Source: Pseudomonadota bacterium
Lineage (GTDB): Bacteria; Pseudomonadota; Gammaproteobacteria; Burkholderiales; Gallionellaceae
DNA: 10,311 nt
Direction of reading: 5' to 3'
Assembly (NCBI GenBank): GCA_021783855.1
Contig: JAJXTL010000104.1
Span: 1-10,311, forward strand
Part shown: positions 1 to 10,311 of the stretch, one piece after another
Layout: each line of letters starts with the position of its first letter
Numbering within the stretch: position 1 is the first letter of the stretch
Translations under genes and position numbers: made by a program
The notes under the pieces: generated by a model
What the model was told of the DNA's origin: nothing
Database searches by the model: none
What the model saw: the letters and a program-made list of their open reading frames with translations, nothing else

Positions 1-1080
<1,080 letters not shown>

Positions 1081-1105
1081 AATCTGTATCAAACTTTAAT
1101 TTTAA

Positions 1106-1363
<258 letters not shown>

Positions 1364-1396
1364 ACATAACTAAGTCGTTAAGGAAAGGTTGTTCGC

Positions 1397-1867
1397 ATGA
1401 ATATTAATGCAACTCTTCTTGGTCAGACCATCATGTTCGCCATGTTTGTTTGGTTCTGCATGAAATTCGTGTGGACACCGATAGTCGCGGGCCTGGAGCA
1501 GCGTAAAAAGCAAATTGCGGATGGGTTGGCCGAAGCGGAACGGGGCAAGCTTGATTTGGAGCTGGCTGGCAAGAGAGCGGCCGAAATTTTGCGTGAAGCA
1601 AAAGACAAGGCCGGAGCGACGATAGCCGGCGGTGAGTCGAGGGCAAATCAACTGATCGAGGAAGCCAAGGTGCAGGCAAATCTGGAGCGTGAGCGCATTC
1701 TGAATGGGGCAAAGGCCGAGGTGGAGCAGGAAGTGTTCCGGGCCAAGGAACAGTTGCGCACGCAGGTGACGGAAATCGCTCTTGCCGGTGCGGCCAAGAT
1801 TTTGGGCCGGGAAATTGACGCGAAGGCGCACAGCGAGCTGCTCGATAAACTTGTCACGGAAATTTAG
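1397..1867 (+). CDS. atpF: F1Fo ATP synthase subunit b (peripheral stalk)
   Basis: This 156-residue protein forms, as a dimer, the stator stalk that links subunit a to delta on top of F1. A single N-terminal membrane anchor (about residues 5-26, ending in FCMKFVWTPI) is followed by a long charged helix rich in Ala, Glu, Lys and Arg (about 33-120), which would form the parallel right-handed coiled coil. The C-terminal part (VTEIALAGAAKILGREID, then LLDKLVTEI) is the delta-binding region. The opening MNINATLLGQ and the length both match E. coli AtpF. A GGAAAGG ribosome site lies at 1381-1388. Only one b-type gene is present, so this is the b2 homodimer form and not the b/b' form. Confidence 0.97.
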   Translation: MNINATLLGQTIMFAMFVWFCMKFVWTPIVAGLEQRKKQIADGLAEAERGKLDLELAGKRAAEILREAKDKAGATIAGGESRANQLIEEAKVQANLERERILNGAKAEVEQEVFRAKEQLRTQVTEIALAGAAKILGREIDAKAHSELLDKLVTEI

Positions 1868-1872
1868 AAGCC

Positions 1873-2403
1873 ATGTCTGAAGCCAATACCATTGCAAGAC
1901 CCTATGTGCAGGCAGCCTTTGAGGCGGCACAGAAGCAAGGCGACCTGAAGGGGTGGTCTGACATGATGCAAGTTTTGTCAGAGCTGATGGCGAATGAAGA
2001 TGTCAAGGCAGTGGTAACAAGTCCGCGCGTCAAAACAAGCCAGATCGAAGAGCTGATGCTGCAATTGGCAGGCGCGCTGAATAAGGAGCAAAGCAATTTT
2101 GTCCGGATTCTGGCGCAAAGCGGTCGTTTGACCGTGGTGCCGGAAATCGCCCAGTTGTTCGAACTGTTGCGTGCGGAGGCAGAAAAATCTGCGCAGGTGA
2201 CAGTCAGCTCCGCGTTTGCATTGAATGATGAGCAGCAGAAGAAAATAGCTACAGCGCTGAAAGCCCGCTTGGGCACGGAAGTTAAACTAAGCTGTACAGT
2301 AGATAAAGCCTTGCTGGGCGGGATAGTGATTCGCATGGGCGACAAGGTGATAGATGGCTCTGCCAATACCCGCCTGGCTGAATTGGCATACGCACTGGCT
2401 TAA
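1873..2403 (+). CDS. atpH: F1Fo ATP synthase subunit delta
   Basis: This 176-residue soluble subunit caps the alpha3beta3 hexamer and joins it to the b dimer. The N-terminal helical domain begins with [15 protein letters not shown]. The middle has the conserved [17 protein letters not shown] stretch, and the C-terminus has the family signature [22 protein letters not shown]. Length is typical (E. coli 177). The ATG lies five bases after the atpF stop, with TAGAAG overlapping that stop as a weak ribosome site, so coupling to atpF is likely. No anomalies were seen. Confidence 0.97.
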   Translation: MSEANTIARPYVQAAFEAAQKQGDLKGWSDMMQVLSELMANEDVKAVVTSPRVKTSQIEELMLQLAGALNKEQSNFVRILAQSGRLTVVPEIAQLFELLRAEAEKSAQVTVSSAFALNDEQQKKIATALKARLGTEVKLSCTVDKALLGGIVIRMGDKVIDGSANTRLAELAYALA

Positions 2404-2421
2404 TGTTCGAATAATCGAAAT

Positions 2422-2427
2422 AAGGAA
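2422..2427 (+). promoter_or_regulatory. Ribosome binding site that fixes the atpA start
   Basis: AAGGAA lies seven bases before the ATG at 2435. This site and the conserved N-terminus MKLNPSEIS that follows it decide the atpA start. An in-frame ATG at 2354 would overlap atpH by 50 bases and add 27 residues that are not typical of the family. Confidence 0.75.
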
Positions 2428-2434
2428 AACTCAG

Positions 2435-3976
2435 ATGAAGCTCAACCCTTCTGAAATAAGTAATTTGATTCGCAGTCGTATTGAAAATTTTGATGCAGCA
2501 ACCCAGGCGCGCACAGAAGGTACCGTTGTCAGCGTAACGGATGGAATCGTCCGCGTGCACGGATTGTCTGATGTGATGCAGGGTGAAATGCTGGAGTTTC
2601 CGGGCAACACCTTCGGTCTTGCCTTGAACCTGGAGCGGGATTCTGTTGGCGCCGTGGTTCTGGGTGAATACGAGCACATCACCGAAGGCAATACCGTCAA
2701 GTGCACCGGCCGCATTCTGGAAGTGCCGGTCGGTCCTGAATTGTGCGGCCGCGTCGTGAACGCACTGGGTCAGCCCATCGACGGAAAAGGCCCGATCAAT
2801 GCCAAGCTGTCCGACAAAATTGAAAAAGTCGCGCCCGGCGTAATTCAGCGCAAATCGGTCGATCAGCCCGTGCAAACAGGTTTGAAATCGATAGACTCGA
2901 TGGTGCCGGTAGGCCGGGGTCAGCGCGAACTGATCATCGGCGACCGCCAGACAGGTAAAACCGCCGTTGCAGTCGATGCCATCATCAACCAGAAGGGTCA
3001 GAACATGACCTGCATCTATGTCGCGGTTGGTCAAAAGGCTTCGACCGTTGCCAACGTGGTGCGCAAGCTGGAAGAGCACGGCGCGCTCGGGTATACCATT
3101 GTCGTTGCGGCGACCGCGTCTGATTCGGCGGCGATGCAATTCCTCGCTCCCTATGCGGGTTGCACCATGGGCGAATATTTCCGCGACCGCGGCGAAGATG
3201 CGCTGATTGTGTACGATGACCTGACCAAGCAGGCCTGGGCATACCGCCAAATCTCCCTTCTGCTGCGCCGTCCGCCCGGCCGTGAAGCTTACCCGGGTGA
3301 CGTTTTCTACCTGCACTCGCGCCTGTTGGAGCGTGCAGCGCGTGTCAACGCTGAATACGTCGAGGCGTTTACCAAGGGTGAAGTCAAAGGAAAGACAGGA
3401 TCGCTGACCGCATTGCCCATCATCGAAACCCAGGCTGGCGACGTATCAGCCTTCGTTCCAACCAACGTGATTTCGATTACCGACGGCCAGATCTTCCTGG
3501 AGACGGACCTGTTCAATGCAGGCATCCGCCCCGCGATCAACGCGGGCGTTTCGGTATCGCGCGTAGGTGGCGCAGCACAGACCAAGGTGATCAAGAAGCT
3601 GGGCGGCGGTGTGCGTCTGGCATTGGCCCAGTATCGCGAACTGGCCGCCTTTGCGCAGTTTGCATCCGATCTGGACGAAGCGACACGCAAGCAGCTCGAG
3701 CGAGGCAAGCTGGTCACCGAGCTGATGAAGCAGTTGCAATACAGCCCGCTTTCAGTCGCCGAGATGGCCGTAACGCTGTTCAGCGTGAACAAGGGTTATT
3801 TCGATGATGTGGCGGTAAACAAGGCGCTGGCATTTGAATCCGTGTTGCATGCGCATCTGAAATCCAAAAACAAGGCCCTGATGGATGAGATTGAATCCAA
3901 GAAGGACTTGAGTGCGGACAACGAGAAATTGCTTTCTGCTGCCATCGAGGAATTCAAAGCAACTGCAGTTTATTAA
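2435..3976 (+). CDS. atpA: F1Fo ATP synthase subunit alpha
   Basis: This 513-residue F1 subunit binds non-catalytic nucleotide and supplies the arginine finger to the catalytic sites on beta. The N-terminal beta-barrel covers about 25-95, the nucleotide-binding domain about 96-375 and the C-terminal helical bundle from about 380. The P-loop GDRQTGKT is at 169-176, and the arginine finger is Arg376 in [11 protein letters not shown]. The stretch [20 protein letters not shown] is of the betaproteobacterial type. I chose the start at 2435 because it has a ribosome site and gives the family length of 513 (same as E. coli); the longer frame from 2354 runs inside atpH. The gap to atpH is 31 bases and to atpG 13 bases. 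Confidence 0.98.
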   Translation: MKLNPSEISNLIRSRIENFDAATQARTEGTVVSVTDGIVRVHGLSDVMQGEMLEFPGNTFGLALNLERDSVGAVVLGEYEHITEGNTVKCTGRILEVPVGPELCGRVVNALGQPIDGKGPINAKLSDKIEKVAPGVIQRKSVDQPVQTGLKSIDSMVPVGRGQRELIIGDRQTGKTAVAVDAIINQKGQNMTCIYVAVGQKASTVANVVRKLEEHGALGYTIVVAATASDSAAMQFLAPYAGCTMGEYFRDRGEDALIVYDDLTKQAWAYRQISLLLRRPPGREAYPGDVFYLHSRLLERAARVNAEYVEAFTKGEVKGKTGSLTALPIIETQAGDVSAFVPTNVISITDGQIFLETDLFNAGIRPAINAGVSVSRVGGAAQTKVIKKLGGGVRLALAQYRELAAFAQFASDLDEATRKQLERGKLVTELMKQLQYSPLSVAEMAVTLFSVNKGYFDDVAVNKALAFESVLHAHLKSKNKALMDEIESKKDLSADNEKLLSAAIEEFKATAVY

Positions 3977-3989
3977 GGCGGGGTGAGAA

Positions 3990-6303
<2,314 letters not shown>

Positions 6304-6314
6304 AGGGTGACATC

Positions 6315-6743
6315 ATGGCTATGACAGTACATGTCGACGTTGTAAGCGCTGAGGAGCTGATATTTTCCGGGCTTGCCGAGTCTGTCGTGATTCCTGGAAT
6401 CATGGGTGAGCTTGGCATCTATCCCAGGCATGCGCCCCTGCTGACCCGCATCAAGCCCGGATCGGTGCGCATCAAGCGTCCCGACCAGGCGGATGACGAG
6501 TTGATTTATGTTTCCGGCGGCATGCTTGAAGTTCAGCCCAGCCATGTGACGATACTTTCAGATACGGCCATCCGCGGCAAGGATCTGGATGAAGCCCGTG
6601 CGCTCGCGGCGAAACAGGCTGCGGAGGAAATGTTGAAGAACCGCACGGCGGATGTTGATTACGCGCAGGCAGAAGCGGAGTTGCTGCAGGCGATTGCCCA
6701 GCTGCGTGCGATACAGCAGATCAGAAAGCAAGTCGGACATTGA
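6315..6743 (+). CDS. atpC: F1Fo ATP synthase subunit epsilon
   Basis: This 142-residue subunit sits at the foot of gamma on the c-ring and inhibits ATP hydrolysis through its C-terminal helices. The N-terminal beta-sandwich (about 1-88) has [13 protein letters not shown] and a [19 protein letters not shown] motif; the usual form is GELGILPGHTPLL, so a Gly is replaced by Arg here. The C-terminal helical hairpin (about 92-140: [20 protein letters not shown], then [16 protein letters not shown]) is complete, so regulatory inhibition is possible. AGGGTGA (6304-6310) favours the first ATG; the ATG at 6321 is two codons shorter and cannot be excluded. It is the last gene of the operon, 11 bases after atpD and 14 bases before the terminator. 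Confidence 0.96.
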   Translation: MAMTVHVDVVSAEELIFSGLAESVVIPGIMGELGIYPRHAPLLTRIKPGSVRIKRPDQADDELIYVSGGMLEVQPSHVTILSDTAIRGKDLDEARALAAKQAAEEMLKNRTADVDYAQAEAELLQAIAQLRAIQQIRKQVGH

Positions 6744-6757
6744 TTGTGCGCGACGAT

Positions 6758-6785
6758 AAAAAAAGCAGCCTAGGCTGCTTTTTTT
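6758..6785. terminator. Palindromic Rho-independent terminator after atpC
   Basis: Seven A, then the perfect palindrome GCAGCCTAGGCTGC, then seven T form a 28-base symmetric hairpin. The 12-bp stem (7 A:T plus 5 G:C) encloses a CTAG loop. The T tract in either direction makes it potentially bidirectional. It starts 14 bases after the atpC stop and separates the atp operon from glmUS. Confidence 0.92.
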
Positions 6786-6837
6786 ATGCCTGAAATTCCG
6801 AAAACAGAATCCGCGATAAATCTGCCGGCTTGTGCAT

Positions 6838-6864
6838 CTGCCAGGCTGCATTTATGTTTATAAT
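6838..6864 (+). promoter_or_regulatory. Probable sigma70-type promoter of glmUS
   Basis: A perfect TATAAT lies at 6859-6864, 24 bases before the glmU ATG. The best -35 match is CTGCCA at 6838-6843, with a short 15-base spacer, so it is weak. Transcription would start near 6871 and give a leader of about 18 bases containing the AGGGTGA ribosome site (6879-6885). The position just after a strong terminator supports an independent promoter. The rest of 6786-6837 holds nothing I recognise. Confidence 0.55.
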
Positions 6865-6888
6865 CATGCCAACAATTTAGGGTGAATT

Positions 6889-8250
6889 ATGACTCAACTC
6901 AGCGTCGTTATTCTTGCTGCAGGCCGCGGCACCAGGATGAACTCGGACAAGCCCAAGGTGCTGCATGAGTTGGCCGGCATGTCCCTGTTGCAGCGCGTCA
7001 TGAACTGCGCCCATCAACTCAGTGCGGCGAAGGTATGCGTGGTGTATGGACATGGCGGCGATGCGGTGCCGGAAGCGATGCGCGGCAGCGATGCGGTCTG
7101 CGTGCTTCAGGAACCGCAACTGGGCACAGGCCACGCGGTGCAGCAGGCGATACCGCATATTGAGGATGATACACAAACTCTGGTGCTGTACGGCGATGTG
7201 CCGCTGATCCAGCCGGCAACCTTGCACCAGATGCAGAAATTCAGGGGCGGCCTGACCTTGCTGACGGTGCATTTGGCCGATCCTTCAGGTTACGGACGCA
7301 TCGTGCGAAACAGCCAGGGCGACGTGACCGGCATAGTGGAAGAGAAGGATGCGAGCGCAGAGCAGCGTGAAATCAGGGAAGTCAACACCGGGATACTGCT
7401 CGCGCCCAGCAGGCTGCTCAAAAGCTGGCTGTCCAAATTGAAGAACAACAATGCCCAGGGAGAATATTACCTGACGGACGTGGTTGGCATGGCAGTCGAT
7501 GAAGGTGTGGCGGTTCAGACCGTGCAGCCCAACCACGAGTGGGAAATTCACGGCGTGAACAGCAAATCCCAGCTGGTGGTGCTTGAGAGAACCTGGCAGC
7601 AGGTTGAAGCCCAGCGTCTGTTGGCACAAGGCGTGACGCTGGCTGATCCGGCCAGGCTGGATGTAAGGGGAAAGCTTGAATGCGGGCGGGATGTGGAAAT
7701 CGACGTCGGCTGCATTTTCACAGGCAACGTGACGCTCGGCAACAACGTGAAAATCGGCGCGTACTGCATCATCACGAATGCAATGATTGCAGACGGCACA
7801 CATATCGCCGCATACAGCCATATCGACAGCAGCGTGGTGGGTGCGGACTGCCGGATCGGCCCTTATGCCCGTTTGCGTCCCGGCTCGACGCTGCACGATG
7901 CAGTGCACATCGGCAACTTTGTCGAAGTCAAAAACAGCGAAATCAACCAAGCCAGCAAGGCGAATCATTTGAGCTATATTGGCGACACGAGCATAGGCCG
8001 CAGGGTGAATATCGGCGCCGGGACGATCACCTGCAATTATGATGGCGCGAACAAGCACAGAACGGTCATTGAGGACGATGTGTTTGTCGGTTCCGACACG
8101 CAGCTTGTCGCACCAGTGAAAATTGCAAAAGGCTCGACGATAGGCGCGGGTTCGACCATAACCCGCGATACGCCGGAAGGCGAGCTCACGCTGTCGAGAA
8201 GCAAACAGACGACCATCAGCGGCTGGCTGCGTCCAGTGAAAAAGCGTTAA
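6889..8250 (+). CDS. glmU: Bifunctional GlcNAc-1-P uridyltransferase / GlcN-1-P acetyltransferase
   Basis: This 453-residue cytoplasmic enzyme acetylates glucosamine-1-phosphate with acetyl-CoA and then uridylates it to UDP-GlcNAc, the precursor of peptidoglycan and LPS. The N-terminal pyrophosphorylase domain (about 1-225) has LAAGRGTRM at 9-17, the YGDVPL motif with Mg-binding Asp103, and Asn224 in HGVNSKSQL. The C-terminal left-handed beta-helix (about 248-440) shows hexapeptide repeats (such as [20 protein letters not shown]). It also holds Arg330, Lys348, His360 (catalytic base, in [10 protein letters not shown]), Tyr363 and Asn383, each three below the E. coli number. Length is normal (E. 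coli 456). It begins the glmUS unit and lies 22 bases before glmS. Confidence 0.98.
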   Translation: MTQLSVVILAAGRGTRMNSDKPKVLHELAGMSLLQRVMNCAHQLSAAKVCVVYGHGGDAVPEAMRGSDAVCVLQEPQLGTGHAVQQAIPHIEDDTQTLVLYGDVPLIQPATLHQMQKFRGGLTLLTVHLADPSGYGRIVRNSQGDVTGIVEEKDASAEQREIREVNTGILLAPSRLLKSWLSKLKNNNAQGEYYLTDVVGMAVDEGVAVQTVQPNHEWEIHGVNSKSQLVVLERTWQQVEAQRLLAQGVTLADPARLDVRGKLECGRDVEIDVGCIFTGNVTLGNNVKIGAYCIITNAMIADGTHIAAYSHIDSSVVGADCRIGPYARLRPGSTLHDAVHIGNFVEVKNSEINQASKANHLSYIGDTSIGRRVNIGAGTITCNYDGANKHRTVIEDDVFVGSDTQLVAPVKIAKGSTIGAGSTITRDTPEGELTLSRSKQTTISGWLRPVKKR

Positions 8251-8272
8251 TTATTGAATTGGGAAAATAGCC

Positions 8273-10099
8273 ATGTGTGGAATTGTAGGCGCCGTAGCAC
8301 AACGCAATGTCGTACCCATTCTGCTTGAAGGATTGCAGCGTCTCGAATATCGCGGTTACGATTCGGCGGGCCTGGTCGTGGTCGATGATGGGAAGCTCAA
8401 GCGCCTGCGCAGCACGGGCCGCGTTGCAGAGCTCATTCAAATCAGCGCAGGCACGGAAGGCAGTCTGGGCATCGCTCACACGCGCTGGGCGACGCATGGC
8501 ATACCCAGCGAGCGCAATGCGCATCCGCACATGAGCCGCGATCTGATCGCAGTCGTCCACAACGGCATCATCGAAAACTACGAATCCTTGCGCAGCCGTC
8601 TGACCCAGGCCGGCTATGAATTCACTTCCGATACGGATACCGAGGTGATCGCGCATCTGGTGCACAGCCATTATGCAAGCGGCATGCCGTTGCTGAAAGC
8701 CGTGCAGTCGGCATTGACCGAACTCGTGGGCGCCTATGCCATCGGGGTCATTGCGGAGGACAATCCGGATCAGCTTATCTGCGCGCGCCGCGGCAGCCCC
8801 TTGCTGATGGGCATAGGCATCGGGGAGAACTTCATCGCGTCTGATGTTTCAGCGCTGCTGCCGGTCACCAACAAGGTGATCTATCTCGAAGAAGGCGATG
8901 TGGTTGAAATCGGCCGGCAGGGCTACCAGATCTACAGCGCGGCGGGTGTTGAGATGACCCGGCCTGTACAGGTCAGCGAGATCAGCAACGAAAGCGTTCA
9001 GCTGGGAAATTACCGCCACTACATGCAAAAGGAAATTCACGAGCAACCCGAAGCCATTGCAAACACGCTCGAATCGGCGTGCAACAGCCAGTCCATCATC
9101 CCGGGAATTTTTGGGGCCGAGGCCGAGGCTACCTTTGCGAATATCGACAGCATACTGATACTGGCCTGCGGCACGAGCTACCACGCCGGCCTGGTTGCGC
9201 GATACTGGCTGGAGGAGATTGCCGGCATACAGTGCACGGTTGAGATCGCCAGCGAATATCGCTACCGCACCAGCGTGCCGAATCCTCGCGCACTGGTGGT
9301 CGTGCTGTCCCAGTCGGGTGAGACTGCGGACACGCAGGCGGCCTTGAGTCATGCCAAGTCACTGGGACACATTTACTCTCTTGCGATATGCAATGTGCCT
9401 GAAAGCGCATTGGTCAGGCAGTCGAAGCTGCGTTTCTTGACGCGTGCAGGCCCGGAAATCGGCGTTGCTTCGACCAAGGCATTTACGACCCAGCTGGTAG
9501 CGCTCTTTTTGCTTACCCTGGTGCTGGCCAAGCAGCGCAATCGCTTGACTGCGGAATGCGAACAGCAGCATCTGCATGCCTTGCGCCATTTGCCCGCAGC
9601 AACGCAAAAGGTGCTGGATCTGGAACCCAGGATCGCTAAGCTGGCCGAGCAGTTTGCAAGGAAGCACCACGCCTTGTTTCTGGGCCGTGGCCTGCATTAT
9701 CCGATTGCGCTGGAAGGCGCGTTGAAGCTCAAGGAGATTTCCTACATTCATGCGGAAGCCTATCCTGCCGGAGAATTGAAGCACGGGCCTTTGGCGCTGG
9801 TGGACAAGGATATGCCTGTGATATCGGTCGCGCCCAACGATGCTCTGCTGGAAAAGCTGAAATCCAATCTGCACGAAGTGCGCGCGCGTGGCGGGGAACT
9901 GTATGTGTTTGCCGATGCGGATACGCATATACAGGAGGAAGACGGCGTGCACATCATGCACATGCCGGAACATGCGGGATATCTGAGCCCCATCCTGCAC
10001 ACCATTCCTCTGCAGTTGCTGGCCTATTACGTGGCATTGCAAAAAGGCACCGATGTGGACAAGCCGCGCAACCTGGCCAAATCCGTTACGGTTGAATGA
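8273..10099 (+). CDS. glmS: Glutamine--fructose-6-phosphate aminotransferase (isomerizing)
   Basis: This 608-residue cytoplasmic enzyme turns fructose-6-phosphate plus glutamine into glucosamine-6-phosphate, the first step toward UDP-GlcNAc. The N-terminal class-II glutaminase domain (about 1-240) has the nucleophile Cys2 in [16 protein letters not shown] (Arg71-His75), [10 protein letters not shown] (Asn97-Gly98) and SDTDTEV near 119-125. Two sugar-isomerase (SIS) domains follow: CGTS at 299-302, SQSGET at 346-351 and STKAFTTQL in the first; Lys485, Glu488 and His504 (ELKHGP) in the second. The tail NLAKSVTVE contains Lys603. Length is one residue less than E. coli. The 22-base gap after glmU has a GGGAAA ribosome site and no room for a glmS ribozyme. 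The 3' end of the gene doubles as the presumed Tn7 target recognition site. Confidence 0.98.
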   Translation: MCGIVGAVAQRNVVPILLEGLQRLEYRGYDSAGLVVVDDGKLKRLRSTGRVAELIQISAGTEGSLGIAHTRWATHGIPSERNAHPHMSRDLIAVVHNGIIENYESLRSRLTQAGYEFTSDTDTEVIAHLVHSHYASGMPLLKAVQSALTELVGAYAIGVIAEDNPDQLICARRGSPLLMGIGIGENFIASDVSALLPVTNKVIYLEEGDVVEIGRQGYQIYSAAGVEMTRPVQVSEISNESVQLGNYRHYMQKEIHEQPEAIANTLESACNSQSIIPGIFGAEAEATFANIDSILILACGTSYHAGLVARYWLEEIAGIQCTVEIASEYRYRTSVPNPRALVVVLSQSGETADTQAALSHAKSLGHIYSLAICNVPESALVRQSKLRFLTRAGPEIGVASTKAFTTQLVALFLLTLVLAKQRNRLTAECEQQHLHALRHLPAATQKVLDLEPRIAKLAEQFARKHHALFLGRGLHYPIALEGALKLKEISYIHAEAYPAGELKHGPLALVDKDMPVISVAPNDALLEKLKSNLHEVRARGGELYVFADADTHIQEEDGVHIMHMPEHAGYLSPILHTIPLQLLAYYVALQKGTDVDKPRNLAKSVTVE

Positions 10100-10122
10100 C
10101 GGGCAGCGCGCATGTGTTGCCG
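10062..10122. other. attTn7-type target site: glmS 3' end and spacer
   Basis: In E. coli, TnsD of Tn7 binds the last codons of glmS, and Tn7 inserts about 25 bp after the stop codon. The equivalent codons here (encoding [20 protein letters not shown] is conserved as I recall it from E. coli) end at 10099, followed by 23 bases to the proposed transposon terminus at 10123. If this is the insertion, TGCCG (10118-10122) should be the 5-bp target duplication; its second copy would lie beyond the window. The site is seen directly; the TnsD role is inferred from the family. No terminator for glmS is visible in this spacer, which an insertion would have separated from the gene. Confidence 0.68.
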
Positions 10123-10128
10123 TGTTCC

Positions 10129-10153
10129 AACCTATTAAAGTCGTAAATAGGTT
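10129..10153. repeat. 8-bp inverted repeat around the first repeat copy
   Basis: AACCTATT (10129-10136) and AATAGGTT (10146-10153) are perfect inverted copies with a nine-base loop. No T tract follows on either strand, so it is not a convincing terminator. It may be part of the transposon end or chance. Confidence 0.55.
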
Positions 10154-10168
10154 AATAAAGTCGTAAAT
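10136..10168. repeat. Tandem TnsB-site-like direct repeat
   Basis: TAAAGTCGTAAAT occurs exactly at 10136-10148 and again at 10156-10168, a 13-base perfect repeat with a 20-base period. The spacing of about two helical turns would place both copies on the same DNA face. I read them as the first two transposase (TnsB) binding sites of the Tn7-like end. Confidence 0.85.
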
Positions 10169-10194
10169 TGAACATACGTAACTATGACCTCTGC

Positions 10195-10311
10195 TGTCAA
10201 TCGTAGAGTCCAACGGGTTAAGCAGCGAGCAGTGTTGCATAGTATCGCTGCGTAAATTTTGCTGGTGACAGATACCCCAGCCTTTTCTGCTTTCGCTGCC
10301 GGTTGTAGAAG
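10195..10311 (-). mobile_element. IS3-family insertion sequence, terminal part
   Basis: The 3' end of an IS3-family transposase gene runs in from the right edge. On the + strand, TGTCAATCGTAGAGTCCAAC (10195-10214) just outside its stop codon could be the IS terminus, since IS3-family ends begin with TG. TGACC at 10185 is an alternative edge. The other end, the terminal inverted repeat partner and the short target duplication are all beyond the window, so the exact boundary is not settled. It lies about 60-70 bases inside the Tn7-like end. Confidence 0.7.
10218..10311 (-). CDS. IS3-family transposase (OrfB), C-terminal fragment
   Basis: Reading the - strand from the window edge, 30 codons run to TAA (10220-10218). 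The peptide begins FYNRQRKQKRLGYLSPAKF and continues with TQRYYATLLAA. The FYNRxRxxxxLGYLSPxxF pattern is the hallmark C-terminus of the DDE integrase core (rve) of IS3-family OrfB, after the catalytic Glu. The protein catalyses IS transposition by a circle intermediate in characterised members. The upstream part, including the DDE residues and the frameshifted OrfA, lies outside the window, so I cannot tell whether the gene is intact. It is convergent with glmS. Confidence 0.88.
   Translation of the reverse strand, partial: FYNRQRKQKRLGYLSPAKFTQRYYATLLAA

Larger units (their letters stand above)
10123..10189. mobile_element. Right end of a Tn7-like transposon (candidate)
   Basis: A TGT terminus (TGTTCCAACCT) is followed 11 bases in by ATTAAAGTCGTAAAT, and 20 bases further by AATAAAGTCGTAAATTGAAC. 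Remembered Tn7 right-end sequence has TGT, then AATAAAGTCTTAAACTGAAC starting at the same 11-base offset. The second copy here matches it at 19 of 21 positions and the first copy at about 13 of 19. Closely packed sites about 20 bases apart are a feature of the Tn7 right end, and the right end is the one facing glmS in Tn7. A degenerate third piece, AACTATGAC (10180-10188), also occurs in Tn7's right end. No tns gene is visible in the window, so the element may be intact, disrupted or only a remnant. Confidence 0.7.

Noticed and set aside
2406..2419. Small inverted repeat TTCGA-ATAA-TCGAA just after the atpH stop
   Set aside because: The stem is only five base pairs with no T tract, too weak for a terminator. 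It may be chance.
2354..2434. In-frame 27-codon upstream extension of atpA beginning inside atpH
   Set aside because: The ATG at 2435 has a well-placed AAGGAA and gives the conserved MKLNPSEIS start and 513-residue family length. The extension is atpH coding sequence in another frame.
2282..3316. Long - strand open frame (344 codons) opposite atpA
   Set aside because: It lies antisense to a highly conserved gene, has no recognisable domain or ribosome site, and shows the codon-shadow composition expected in GC-moderate genes.
7285..8058. Long - strand open frame (257 codons) opposite glmU
   Set aside because: Shadow of the glmU coding frame, with no recognisable protein signature.
8251..8272. 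Possible glmS ribozyme or sRNA-controlled leader before glmS
   Set aside because: The gap is only 22 bases. The glmS ribozyme needs well over 100 and is known mainly from Gram-positive bacteria.
10113..10117. Alternative TGT termini at 10113 and 10115 for the Tn7-like end
   Set aside because: They would put the insertion only 13-15 bases after the glmS stop and would not give the 11-base offset to the first repeat seen in Tn7. The TGT at 10123 fits both.
10129..10153. Inverted repeat read as the glmS terminator
   Set aside because: The stem is A/T-rich with no T run after it, and the stretch is better explained as part of a Tn7-like end.
9359..10240. Long - strand open frame (293 codons) opposite the glmS 3' half, reaching into the intergenic region
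   Set aside because: It is antisense to conserved SIS-domain codons and shows no family motif. Its first codons cross the Tn7-like end and the IS edge, which looks accidental. The true - strand gene there is the transposase in another frame.

Overview
The window is an H+-translocating F1Fo ATP synthase operon followed by the two-gene UDP-GlcNAc precursor unit glmU-glmS. It ends in what looks like the right end of a Tn7-like transposon at the classical attTn7 site, with an IS3-family insertion sequence directly behind it. Gene order (atpI-B-E-F-H-A-G-D-C, glmU, glmS) and protein features (513-residue alpha, 466-residue beta with a DELAPED loop, 79-residue c subunit with Asp60) suggest a betaproteobacterium, perhaps of the Nitrosomonadales/Gallionellales/Methylophilales type. 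This placement is by recollection of the families, not by a search.

Layout. Bases 1-248 hold the 3' part of atpI. Bases 256-6743 hold atpB, E, F, H, A, G, D and C, all on the + strand, with gaps of only 5-46 bases; this is one transcription unit whose promoter lies left of the window. A perfect palindromic terminator (6758-6785) closes it. A short intergenic region carries a TATAAT box and a ribosome site, then glmU (6889-8250) and glmS (8273-10099) follow as a second unit. All these genes are intact and look ordinary, with their key catalytic residues present.

The unusual part is the last 210 bases. Twenty-three bases after the glmS stop, a TGT terminus begins at 10123. It is followed by two tandem copies, 20 bases apart, of a sequence very close to the TnsB-binding sites of Tn7. 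The second copy matches the remembered Tn7 right-end sequence at 19 of 21 positions. Position, orientation (right end next to glmS) and repeat spacing all fit a Tn7-family insertion. In Tn7 the tnsA gene starts shortly inside this end; here an IS3-family transposase gene, on the - strand and cut by the window edge, lies there instead. The element is therefore either interrupted by an IS or a remnant, and any tns genes and cargo would lie to the right of the window.

How the genes work together: AtpB, AtpE and AtpF form the membrane proton channel and stator. AtpH, A, G, D and C form the F1 motor, and AtpI helps assemble the c-ring. GlmS makes glucosamine-6-phosphate and GlmU makes UDP-GlcNAc for peptidoglycan and LPS. 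The conserved 3' end of glmS also serves as the recognition site for TnsD-type target selectors.
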